Shown piece by piece: positions 45,071 through 55,211 of a DNA stretch of 64,000 bases; within the stretch, counting starts at the first letter, position 1, and every line of letters begins with the position of its first letter. The notes under the pieces were generated by a model. The model had not been told where the DNA came from. It ran no database searches and saw nothing but the letters and a program-made list of their open reading frames with translations. The translations under genes were made by a program, and so were the position numbers. Source of the DNA: Nothophaeocryptopus gaeumannii (Eukaryota; Ascomycota; Dothideomycetes; Mycosphaerellales; Mycosphaerellaceae); assembly GCA_031771865.1 (NCBI GenBank), contig JASISA010000007.1, positions 248,001 to 312,000 on the forward strand, written 5' to 3'.

Positions 45071-46836
45071 TCACAGCAGAATGTTGCTATTGTAAGTGAA
45101 GGGTTTCGCTGCCTCTCGACTCCGTTGGGCCAATTTCAACACCCCTGCTGCAGCTGCTTCCTCCCTGATCAGCTTGTCATATTTGGCGCCTCTTGAGGTG
45201 ACGTCGACTGGAAAGGGCTCGAGCGTCGTCTCGTGATTCAGAGCCTTGCTATCCACCTCTACGCCATTTCGCTGCAGCGGATATTAGTAATTCGAGCCAC
45301 AGCAGCAGAATCAACGGTATACTCACCGTTGTGACATCGAAACATAGCGTCAAACGAGCAATGTTCAAGACACAAATTCTGCGGCCTGCTCCGAATTGCA
45401 AGGAGTCATGAACTGCGTCAATCTCCCGTCCGCTATCTATCCACCTCTCGGGCTTGAATTTTTCCGGCTCATCACAACCCTTCGAGATCGCAGCTCCGTT
45501 AATACAGAAGCTCACGCCGGCTGGAAAGCTGTATCCGTCGAATTCGAGGTCCTTCGTCAGCTGATGATCTGGGATCATTGGGAAGAGCCGCCTCCATCGC
45601 AGAATCTCTTTCGCCGTCGCTGCGGTGTACGACAGTTGGTCTATGTCACTCAGCTGTGGCATACGAAGAACTCCTTTAATGTCGCAGAGAGCTTCGACTT
45701 CACCCCAAAGACGGCTCAGAGCGTCCGGATGATGCAGCATGGCCATCACGAAGACGTTCAATGCCTCTCGGGTTGTATCGCTTCCGGCCTCGACGATCTG
45801 TACCGCACACCACATCGTTTCCTCCTCATTCCCTGTGAACTTGGATTCCGGGTTCATAAGCACATCTCTCCACCAAGAACGCGGCGCCGTACCCTTCCCA
45901 ATCGCTTCTCGTACCGGATCCCACCACTTGTGGTAAACTTGAGCATGGAACCGACCCATCTCTTCCCAATTCGACCGTCCAAATTGAAGCATCTTAGGCA
46001 GCTTATCAAGAGCGGAAAACCAATCAATCATACTAGATCCAAATCGATCCAAGAAACTCCGTGATGACTCTGCAAATTTCCAAGATCTTCCCCAGACGCG
46101 CCGTCGGCACGTTTCGCCCAACGCGATCCGTTCGCATATCGATAATGATGCGAATACCACTGCTCAGGATAGAATAAATATTTCGGCCAAACATACGAAC
46201 TACTCTCCTGCTCTTGCCACTCGCCGTACTGCTTCAATGCGGATCCGCTGAGCAGGTGATTGCATCACACCGCGATATTTCGTCCACATTTTCGTCGGTA
46301 GGATGAGGGATCTCATATCCTTGCTTACGGCACCGGGAAGCGATGAGTTGATACGCGGACGCTCGGAGGTCATGTTTTCCTCGTTTTGGAGATTAGATTA
46401 TATTTCTGTAGCGACGCGTTTTGCTGTTGAGGAGGATCCAGGTTCGAGAAACCTAAGCGTAAGGTGGTCATTTCTCCGTATGTGGAGGCGAGGGATTCGA
46501 GCTGGTTTTCGGAGTAGTTCAGTCAGTCAGTTATAGTTAGACACGATGGGTTTTTGTTCTGGTGAATGGGAGGGAAGGGAAGGGGGAAAGCTTACCATTT
46601 CCACACCCCGATCTCCTTTCTTCATACCTTTCACGAAGAGAGGGAGGTTTCCAAGTATTGGAACGCCATTCGGTCCCGGAGGAATTTTGTATTTCCCTGA
46701 GAAGCGAGTGAGGAGTTTCCGATCGATTGGTGCGAGGGTCTCATGTAACCAGAAGACGAGAAGTAGGAGGACCGCTGCCGTCCAAACGTACAACAGCCGT
46801 GTGTCATTCAAATTCGTCGGAAAAGATTTCAAACAT
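45071..46836 (-). pseudogene. Cytochrome P450, degraded by several frameshifts
   Basis: Remnant of a microsomal P450 monooxygenase. Recognisable pieces in order: membrane anchor (LLYVWTAAVLLLLVFWL), proline hinge (KYKIPPGPNGVPILGNLP), a 5' intron after GVEM (GTAAGC...AACCAG), I-helix (EAGSDTTREALN), K-helix ExxR (AKEILRWR), and heme loop FGAGRRIC with the cysteine. After an intron at about 45276-45327, the tail reads HETTLEPFPVDVTSRGAKYD. Breaks: the likely ATG (46836) is out of frame with the anchor; a shift near 46441; an in-frame stop at 46393-46395 after it; shifts near 46256-46263 and 46131-46140. About ten residues are also missing right after the heme cysteine. No single reading frame or splicing plan restores it. 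Best preserved is 45330-46130. Confidence 0.88.
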
Positions 46837-47232
46837 GATGTCTGCCAGTCAGGAAAGGAAGTTTGGATCTGCGCTAAGAAGGTCTCAAGGTCAAGCAGTA
46901 TGTACCTGCAGGACGCGGCTGATCTTAAAACCGCAGAACGGATTGCGGGGCACTTTTGGCATATGAATGTTTGCGGGGCCAACACTTGCGGAGAAGGTCA
47001 AGAGTATGCCCCTTCCTACTGCCAGGCACAACATCGGACAGTCTCCTTCGCACGCAAATCGGAGCTTACTACCCGCCGCATGTTAGACTGATCAACTCTC
47101 ATCCATTCTTGTAGAACGCTATCAAACACTAGCCTCTAAAAGGCCAACAAACGAATACCAGTCCGATCCGCTCTATCCAAGACCCACTGAACACCATCTT
47201 TTCAGCGCCTTATAATAATGGTAAACATTAAA
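46837..47232. other. Intergenic region
   Basis: 396 bp upstream of the P450 remnant, partly an open extension of the P450 frame without ATG (to 46985). Nothing else seen. Confidence 0.4.
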
Positions 47233-47610
47233 TCACTCCATCCTTCCAACCCGAGCAGCCTTCAGATCCCACCCGGGTTGACTCCCCAAAGCCACATCGT
47301 GAATAAAATCACCCACATGGGTCTTCAACCTCTCCGCTCCCTCATCAGCATGATACCCGTCTTTACTTTCCTCCTCCACAGAAGACCTCCATTCCCTCAC
47401 TCTTTCATGTCTCACCTCCTCATCCTCCGCAAGGATCTCTTCTTGAGGAAAGGTACGACGCATCAGATGTTCACGATCATCGCTACGGTAGCTCAAGTCA
47501 GAATGCTGACTCGCCGAGTCGAGAGGTGCGACATAATCTTCGAGTTCGGAGAAATCGCCGCGGGAGTCACGATATGATGACTGTGTGAGGTTTTGGTGCC
47601 CGGCAAGCAT
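47233..47610 (-). other. Open frame in phase behind the myosin stop codon
   Basis: A frame of 125 codons from an ATG at 47610, highly charged (EEILAEDEEVRHERVREW). It lies 42 bp after the myosin stop and exactly in the myosin reading frame: after the TAG at 47653-47655 the frame stays open for 14 codons to this ATG and on to 47233. It could be chance, an extension reached by readthrough or rare splicing, or a separate small gene with almost no promoter space. No domain recognised. Confidence 0.35.
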
Positions 47611-47652
47611 TTTTTCTGCTTCTGCTCCTTCTACTGCTGCTGATTGACCAGC

Positions 47653-50600
47653 CTACCAGTCATCAGCGCCATCGTCATTCCTATGCATGGCCTGCTGGCG
47701 GGCCTTCAAAGCAGCAGCGAGACCTCCTGCCAGACCAGGGTTGCCACCGTTTGGTGTCGCTGTGCCTGAGTTGCCGCCATTTTCGTTCCCATATCCACTG
47801 TCCCTAGGTGTGCCTGGAGCGACTGCGGGTTTGCGACCGGCCGGTCTCTTGCTGGGAGGAGCAGGCGGGACCTTCTTGCCACCGCCCGCGGCGCCATTCA
47901 TCCCGTTCGCCTTACCTGCGGCTGGTGCTGGAGGAGGTGGTGGTCGTGACTGAATGGGCGGAGGTGCAGGCGCGACCTTGACTTCTTCGAGGTATGCCGC
48001 AGGCGTCCAGCCAGAGGTGCCGTTTGGTCGTTTGCCAAGCCACCATCCATTGTTTTCTTTCTGCGTGATGGAGATGATCTCGCCCTTGGTCAAGCTCAAT
48101 TCGCCAGCAGTCTGGCCTTGGAAATCGTAAATGGCCTTAAATTGCGGATCTGAGGGTGGAGCTGCCGCAGGCGGTGGAGGTGGCGGCGGAACAGCTCGAT
48201 TTGCCGCAGAAGCATTCCGTGTATGGCCATTAGCAAGTGCTGCCATGGGTTGCGGGACAACAGCTGGTTGCGCTTGTGCTACAGGCTGCGGCACGGTTCT
48301 ATCTGCCAAACGAGAAGTACCACCACCTGGAAGCGGTTGCGCTTGTGGAACAGCTCTCGGTTGCCGGGCTTGTTGCGAAAGCTTGCCTCCGGTGCTCTTC
48401 TTCAGAAGCTTGCCGGTTGTGATAGCCTTGGCAGCAACAGGCTTGCCCTTCGGCGTCTTCTTGCTGACAGAGTTTGGTGGCTCGCCTGGGCCGGTGTGGA
48501 TCTGTCCACTCTTGTAGACATCGTCTCTCGGAATTTGGGGATCACGGACCGCCTTGATCGTCGCAGGCTTGCCGGGCTTCTTGTTGTAGCTCAATGTCTC
48601 CGCGATCTGCAATTGAGCAGTCCCCCTCGTCACCTTCTTCAGTTGTGTGAAGAATTCGGTCTTGAAGATACAGTTGATTAGAGGATCAGGCTCCTGCGGA
48701 CTTCCAACTCCTAGTGAGAACCAGTCGTCTTTTAAAGTGCTGCAGCTGACGAATTTGATCGTTCCAATGGGTATCGTCCGCTCGGCGAAGATTTGAAGTT
48801 GCTTGTTCACGAGCGCCTGCTTAATGATGTAGACGTTTCGTGCTGTGAGTACCAAGAATCGAGGTTCAGGCTTGCTTGATCGGCCAAGTTTCGAGACCAG
48901 CAGCTCTACCCTGCACGAGAATACGCATCTATCGCCGGATGGGATCTGAGCAGCATTGCGCAGTCTCTCGCCAGTTCCTCCTGGCATGTCGATGCCAAGG
49001 TAGTCGCCGAGGAACCGTCTATATCCGATGAGCGAGAAACGTCTGCGCTCTTTGCGGCCTTGGAGCACGCGGTGGCCCTCATCCCTGAGCACTTGGAACT
49101 CTTCACCCCCGCTCTTCTTTCGCCAGAAGCGCTGGATTCGGGTCGCACATTCGATACGGTATCGGAGATAGTTTCGCCACGCTCTTTGAATTCGGATCGC
49201 CATGTTGTGCCAGTATCGGTCTCGCATTGTCTCGAGCGCGAAAAGTGTTTCCGGAGTCTTGATAAACGCCTTAGTCACACCGATCTGCCACTCCTCAGCG
49301 GGTATGGATGTGTCTTTCAAGATCTGCTTGACACCAGATTTTGCGTCTCCGGTCCATGTATACTCTCCGGCGTAGCTACATTTCGGCGAGAGGAGGTAGA
49401 AACGTTCCACAAACTTCTCGAAAGTCTGACGATACGCGAATCCGGCTCTTCGGATTCGAACGTTCTCCTGCAGACCAAGGTACTTGATCTGATGCAGCAC
49501 ATTGGGCGAGTTGTATTCTGTCGGACTCTTGTTTTCGTTCGGCTTGATCGTTCGAATGTAGCTGGGCGTGCACTTCATCAATGTCGCGACAAGATCGTTT
49601 GCCGAAGACTTGATCTTGTCACCAGCTGTCGGTGGCCTCCGTTTGCTGTCTTGGTCGACTTGGTGTGGGAACAGAGTATGGAGGAAGTTATTCGAGCTTT
49701 GGCCGACCAGGTTCAAGAGATCCTTGAGCAGTTGGTCCTTGTTCTTATCCGTCATTCCTTCAACGGCGTAATCGACGTCACCAGCGTAGTGCTTGATCAC
49801 GAATCGTCCTTGTCGTTGTGAGAAGTTTGGGTTTCCGGAAAGCGCATTCAGTCTTTGCGTGAAAGTCTGATCTGCTGCTGTCGGATCGGCGTGTGCTGTA
49901 GCGCATGCATCATTTAAAGCAGCGAACACCCCTGGTGGCCTCTTCTCCTCAATCAACTCACACACAACCTTGTTGTCGAAATATTTGATCGGGGTCCATT
50001 GGATCTGTTCCCGAGCATACTCGTCCTGTTCGGCCTTCAGGGTCAGCTGGATGAAGATTTGCTGCAGCTTCTCATTTACGTAGTTGATGCAAAGCTGCTC
50101 AAAAGAGTTCTTCTCAAAGATCTCAAACCCGTAGATATCCAGAATACCGATGCTGTGGGACATCGCGCCTCTCGCTTTCAGAGCCTGGTTCACGCGTTGT
50201 ACAATCCAGTCGAACATATTCGTGTAGATGGCCTTGCTCAACGCATCCCGGACCGCGGTCGCTTGTGCGACGTTCATTGGAGACTCGTACACCGAGCCTC
50301 TCCGCATTCCTCGCGAAGTCTCAATGAGGCGTAAAGTCATGGCCTTGTCGACATGTGCGGCATCTACTTCCAGCAGATACGCCACGAAATCGATTACGGA
50401 AGAGTCCGCCACCGCGGCATTTCCCTGATCGTCTTCCCGGAATGATATGTTTCCTATCCATAGGATTGCGGCAAGCAATCTGAAAAGGTCGTCCTGTTCT
50501 GCCTTGCTCATGCCGATGGTCTTCATAGCATTGGTGGTGTCCTTGAAGTCCGCAACATCATCTATCCCCGGGACATCATAACACTTGCTCTTACTGGTGT

Positions 50601-51439
50601 AGGAATACGTCGACGGCTGCTGGACGCCGAAATTCTGCTTATGTTCTTGACTCGCTGCTTTCGTGAATTGGTAGAAGATGTGGAAGTTGCGCTCGTCTCG
50701 GATCTGGCCAACTACACGGCTCTTTTCTAGTAGGTAGTTGTTGATGTTTGCTCCGACGGGCTCGCCCTGGGCGTTGAACTGGATCTCGAGGTACTTTCCG
50801 AATCGCGAGGAGTTGTTGTTGCGTAGGGTCTTGGCGTTGCCGAAGGATTCAAGCAGCGGGTTGGTGGCCAGCACCATGTCCTTGATCTCCTGGATCGAAG
50901 AGTTGCTGCCCCCCGAAACGTTGGCAATGTACTGCATGATCCGCTTCGCCGCCTCCGTCTTGCCAGCTCCGGACTCGCCGGAGATGATGACGCATTGGTT
51001 CTCGTTGTAAGCCTTCATGTTGTAGTACATGCTCTCGGCGATCGCGAAGACGTGCGGCGGCATTTCGAGGCGGTTCTTGCCCTGATAGCTCTGCAGAATC
51101 TGATCGGTGTAGATGCCCAGGTCGCGGAAGGGGTTGACCGAGACCAGCACGTGGCCGATGTAGGTGTATATCTCGGCATTCTCGAATCGCTTCTTCAGGT
51201 TGTCGTTGATGGCCTCGTTGCTGATCTTGCTGATGAGCGTCAAATCTGATACTCCCACTTCTTTCTTCTTGCCGGTCTCGTAGGCAGCTTTCCGGATCTG
51301 CGGTTGACCGCCGCCGCTGCCTCCCGCTGGCTGCGCTGCTTGCGCGCCGTCCTTCTTCCGCCCCGCGCGTTTCGTGACAGCCTGAGAACAAGTCAGCGAC
51401 TCTTGCAGCTCTCCATGCAATGCTGATCAGGCATACCAT
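47653..51439 (-). CDS. myoA: Class I myosin (MyoA/Myo5 type)
   Basis: Single-headed actin motor of endocytic patches and hyphal tips; its acidic tail activates Arp2/3. Two exons: 51437-51439 (the ATG alone) and 47653-51381, 1243 aa. The 55 bp intron GTATGC...TCTCAG gives MAVTKRAGRKK, the usual N-terminus. Motor domain about 40-730 with P-loop GESGAGKT (136-143) and switch-type NNNSSRFGKYLE. The TEDS site is S364 in RRGSVYESP, the PAK-phosphorylated serine of fungal myosin I. IQ motifs follow (AIRIQRAWRNYLRY, ATRIQRFWRKK). Then come the TH1 lipid-binding tail, a proline-rich TH2, SH3 (KAIYDFQGQTAGELS...) and the acidic end DDGADDW. Full length compared with Aspergillus MyoA. The frame otherwise opens upstream at a false ATG in the intron. 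Confidence 0.97.
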
Positions 51440-52184
51440 ATTGATTGTATTGTGTATGTGCTTCTGCCGGGCCCGACTGGTGGGCTTATGCGGTCTGTGT
51501 CGCCAGTATGCCTCGACTCCGGGCTGTCTTCACTGAGTGTGTCAGTATCCTCTCCTCAAGCAATTGGTACAGTCGTAAGGAATATGGCCAGGCACAATGG
51601 GTGGTGAAGAGTGTGTGTTCAGAGACAAAAATGTATGGGGCCGCGCAACTGCAGCCCGATAGAACAAGCAGCGAAACGTCACAGCCAAGCCTCGACCGGC
51701 AATCGCCGGGACTGCCACGGCCGACTCGGAGACTCCCCAGTGCACAATAAGGCACCGCCTCTTCCTTGCCTTGCCATCTTCGTCGACGACACGCAATCTT
51801 CTTACCCTCCCCAAGGCAGACGCTTTCCTCACCTCACCAACGTGGCAACTCGGCCCCAATTTCAACCTTGATCATGCATCTCATGTGCATACGGACTATG
51901 AAGGCCGTGATACCAATCTCTCCCGACAGGTCTCCCGATAGGTCTCCCGACAGGGTTCGCTGGCGTGCCTGAAGATGCTTCACAAACATCACCGAAATGT
52001 CAAGAGAACACTTGCAGTCTTCATTGCTATGGAAATACTCATCAGCACCACTGCAGTACCGTCCGTTGGGCCATCCGTGGTCTACCTCAGCGCCTTCCAC
52101 TCAAGGCTAGTCACTCCGCTATGCTTGCGCAACATGTCGAGGAAGTCCTGTCTTTCAGAAAACGATAGCCCGCGGCCGTAAAGC
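51440..52184. other. Intergenic region, myosin promoter
   Basis: 745 bp between myosin start and the stop of the next - strand gene. It contains a short tandem repeat (51919-51954). No gene seen. Confidence 0.5.
51919..51954 (+). repeat. 12-bp tandem repeat, three copies
   Basis: Unit TCTCCCGACAGG repeated three times head to tail (51919, 51931, 51943), with one base changed in the middle copy (GATAGG). Position is about 480 bp upstream of the myosin ATG. Confidence 0.85.
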
Positions 52185-53072
52185 TCAACCTGAAAGGACT
52201 ATGGTTTTGGGTTTCTGCTTCCTGGAACTCGAGCACATCTGTAACTGTGCTTTCCCTTCTTCTTCGTCCAGAACGAGATGATCTCCATGAATCCTTCCGC
52301 AAGCCGCATTGTCTTCCCATCGGTCGAGATTCGAAGCGTCCAAGCGTGGCACCGCCGCAGTAAGCCTGCTTCTAGAGGCATCATTATATTTGTGCCAATA
52401 ATCGGCCGGCTGGGAGACGCGCAATCCAGGTACCTCTTCTAGCAGTGCCAATTTCCTTCGATTCCTCAATACCTTCCAGGCTTCAACGACGGCAGGTACA
52501 GTCTCCTGCAGCTGCTCTAGGAACTTCTCCACCTCTCTACAGCCATCAATCTCAAGAACATGTATTGTGGCATGCCTGTCACCCTGCGGCTCGCTTTTCG
52601 AGCGTTTCTGAGTCCGCGTTTTGGCTTCGTTGCGAAGATTTCTGTAAACGTCATCCAACATGTGCATCAGGTCATGGCGGATAGAAAGCTTGCATCCCAG
52701 GGAGCCGACATTTGCTCTGGACCAGCCTCCGTCGATGGTCTCGTTCAATGAGATTGGCTCGTGGTCGGTGCCCCATTTGATTTGGAGAGAATTGGCTCCA
52801 TCAGATTCGCCCTGTCTGCCGCCGCTCTCCTGAAATGCGTGGCTGCGGCGAGATGGAGTGCTAGCAGCACGTCTAGCTTTAACTGCGAGATGTGGTCTTG
52901 GAAGTCGCGGAAACGATGGGACTGAGAACGTGCGACCTCGGGTCCTCGAAACGACGCCATTCCTTCCACGAGCGCGCATTGCTCCCGCGAGAGCTTCAGA
53001 AGCTCGAGTCGCACATTGCATCGTCGTTCGGCGCAGTGCTGAGTGTGACCGACCAAGACGCGGGAGTGACAT
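52185..53072 (-). CDS. Hypothetical protein with basic N-terminus
   Basis: Single open frame of 295 aa from an ATG at 53072. I do not recognise the family. The first 70 residues are rich in Arg, Ser and Ala with almost no acidic residue (RSHSALRRTTMQCATRASEAL), as in mitochondrial targeting sequences. The remainder is mixed alpha/beta-like with a conserved-looking block IHVLEIDGCREVEKFLEQLQETVPAVVEAWKVL. No metal motif, membrane helix or repeat is seen. The neighbouring - strand gene (53267-54805) has the same kind of N-terminus, 194 bp upstream. An extra 5' exon cannot be excluded. Confidence 0.6.
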   Translation of the reverse strand: MSLPRLGRSHSALRRTTMQCATRASEALAGAMRARGRNGVVSRTRGRTFSVPSFPRLPRPHLAVKARRAASTPSRRSHAFQESGGRQGESDGANSLQIKWGTDHEPISLNETIDGGWSRANVGSLGCKLSIRHDLMHMLDDVYRNLRNEAKTRTQKRSKSEPQGDRHATIHVLEIDGCREVEKFLEQLQETVPAVVEAWKVLRNRRKLALLEEVPGLRVSQPADYWHKYNDASRSRLTAAVPRLDASNLDRWEDNAACGRIHGDHLVLDEEEGKAQLQMCSSSRKQKPKTIVLSG

Positions 53073-53266
53073 TTGGAACCAGCGATATGGAGGTCTCTGC
53101 GCAAGAAGGTTGTCGATTTTGATTTGCTACTTTGAAGCAGTGTAAACAGAAAGCCGTTGCGTCCGTGCACGATATCAACGGTCCGTGCCCCAAGTGAATT
53201 TTGAGCAGTAGGCGTTGTGGAGGACTGTTCAGCTCGTGTCCCACTGCTCTCATCGTCTTGATTAAC

Positions 53267-54805
53267 CTATTTGACGGATGTGTCACGCACGAATAATGTC
53301 TTCTCGCTGACTGGATCTTTACGCATACCACCAGCCCATTGTTGGGAAGTCCGAATGCTCTTCACCTCCGGCAGCTGGCGAAGAAGATACTTCGCCCCGT
53401 GAAAGTGCTCCCGCGTGACGACGATTCTTCCAGGTTCGATCGTCCTGCTCGACTCTTCGACAAACTTCCCATTGCTAGTGGGTCCTGCGCGGATTGTGCC
53501 AAGATGTATCAAAGCGTCGCGGTCCTGCAACGTGGTTGTCCCGAGGACCTTCAGGCCTTCTGGCACAGCTCCCTGCAGGATGCTACGGATAGTTTCCAGT
53601 ACCCGTTCCTCAAGATCTGCCACCCGTTCTTGGAAGTCTATTCTTATGTCGAACACCTCTGGTCCCAGCCCAGGCATTGTACATTGGTCGTACCCCAGCT
53701 TCACTGCCTTCACACCTTGCACACGACTCGTCTTGTGAAGAAGCTCCAGAAGCTCCGATTTCGCGAAAGGCTCGCGATGGAAATGAATTAGGATTTCCAA
53801 ATGGTCATTTCCGTGCTCCTCTGATGCCTCGAGCGTTCCACCGGTAGTTCGCTCGATCCTCAGGGCTGCATCCCCCCGCTTGTGTTTCCACCCGAACTTG
53901 TTGCCTTTACATACTCGGAAGTAGGGCCAGCACCATTGAACATCGATGCAGAGAACGAACTCTTGCATTGGTTGGGAGCTTGTACACAGCCCTCGCTTGC
54001 CATTGAAGGTTTCCCGAGGATCATAGCGAAAGCTTGAGTGCAACTTGGACGCTGTGCTCTTGCGCCGAAGTTCATTGGGCTGGAAACTGGAAGACTTCGT
54101 ATTTGTGGCCTGAGACGATGGAAGACTGGTCTCCTCAGCAGGCTTGACGCGTACTGTCTCGAACGGTTCATAAATGACTGTCCACGCCACGCCTTTTATC
54201 CTCCACAGACGCTCAAACAGCTCTTCAATTTCTTCGCATGACAACTCGCGATCCGGAGACTCGATGTCATATGGCCAGTAATTCCACATCCCAGGTTGTA
54301 GGCGAACGTCCACTGCCCTCATATCGAGCTCCCTTGCATATTGCTCAACGCTTTTGTGCACATCACAGTCAAGCTGTCTGCAGTACAATTCAAAGCCCCG
54401 TGTAGCCATTATCTCGATGCGGACCAGTCTGCAAGGCTCATAACAGGTGTCGCCAAATATCCCATGGTCTGCACACTTCTTTTGCTCTTTCGGAATGACC
54501 GAACAATGTCGCTCTTCTTCGTGGAAGTTCGCTCTGGAATGGCCTGGAGCTGTCACCTGGCGAATCAAGGTTCTTATTCGGTTGGTGAGAAGCAGCGGCG
54601 GGATGTAGTGGGGATGCATGAAACGAGTTGTGGATGGCGGAATCCCCGAAGCTGAAGGTACGCATCGTGAGCGAATCCGAGGTCCTATACTCAATGAGCG
54701 GTATGATATTCCCAGCAAACTTGCTTTCGAAGCCACTGGCTTATGAGCGTGGAACATATTCCACTTCGAGGCGAACTCCTTCGCAGCTGTAAGCAAAATT
54801 GCCAT
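53267..54805 (-). CDS. Hypothetical protein with basic N-terminus
   Basis: Single exon of 512 aa (MAILLTAAKEFASKWNMF). Family not recognised. Residues 1 to about 90 are basic and Ser-rich with few acids (SYRSLSIGPRIRSRCV), suggesting a mitochondrial presequence. The rest shows two similar halves in outline: each has a beta-type stretch then a Glu-rich helix (SCEEIEELFERLWRIKGVAWTVI; FAKSELLELLHKTSRVQGVKAVKL). This might reflect an internal duplication, but I could not align it. It lies just upstream of the 295-aa gene on the same strand. The length of the uninterrupted frame is the main reason to call it a gene. Confidence 0.65.
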   Translation of the reverse strand: MAILLTAAKEFASKWNMFHAHKPVASKASLLGISYRSLSIGPRIRSRCVPSASGIPPSTTRFMHPHYIPPLLLTNRIRTLIRQVTAPGHSRANFHEEERHCSVIPKEQKKCADHGIFGDTCYEPCRLVRIEIMATRGFELYCRQLDCDVHKSVEQYARELDMRAVDVRLQPGMWNYWPYDIESPDRELSCEEIEELFERLWRIKGVAWTVIYEPFETVRVKPAEETSLPSSQATNTKSSSFQPNELRRKSTASKLHSSFRYDPRETFNGKRGLCTSSQPMQEFVLCIDVQWCWPYFRVCKGNKFGWKHKRGDAALRIERTTGGTLEASEEHGNDHLEILIHFHREPFAKSELLELLHKTSRVQGVKAVKLGYDQCTMPGLGPEVFDIRIDFQERVADLEERVLETIRSILQGAVPEGLKVLGTTTLQDRDALIHLGTIRAGPTSNGKFVEESSRTIEPGRIVVTREHFHGAKYLLRQLPEVKSIRTSQQWAGGMRKDPVSEKTLFVRDTSVK

Positions 54806-55211
54806 CAAAGAAACGGAACAACAAAACGAAGTGGAAGGCTGATGTCGACTGCTTCAGGAGTCAGCATCGGGAGGGTCTGTCACTGTCTGGGTTCTCGATG
54901 TAATGTAATATGGGAGACTTTCGACAGCAAACCTTCTTGATGGATCGGGCAGTTGCGTGAACGATATCCTACGAGAATCCATGTGATGATGTTGCAATCA
55001 AACCCCTGAGGGAAACAATTCAAGCCACTTTCTCTCTTCGACTGCGCAAAGTGATCGTCACCTAAGCAGCGCTTGAGTCTCCCGCCTTTTTGGAGTATGC
55101 ATTACTTAGATGACGAAATTGATTTTGTAAGGACCAACGAGCTATGATCCCTCAACTTGTTCCGACCAACAGGGAAGCCATGGTAACTGTCAACTACTCA
55201 ATACATACTCT
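54806..55211. other. Intergenic region
   Basis: 406 bp between the C2H2 gene 3' end and the next - strand gene start. Nothing recognised. Confidence 0.5.
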
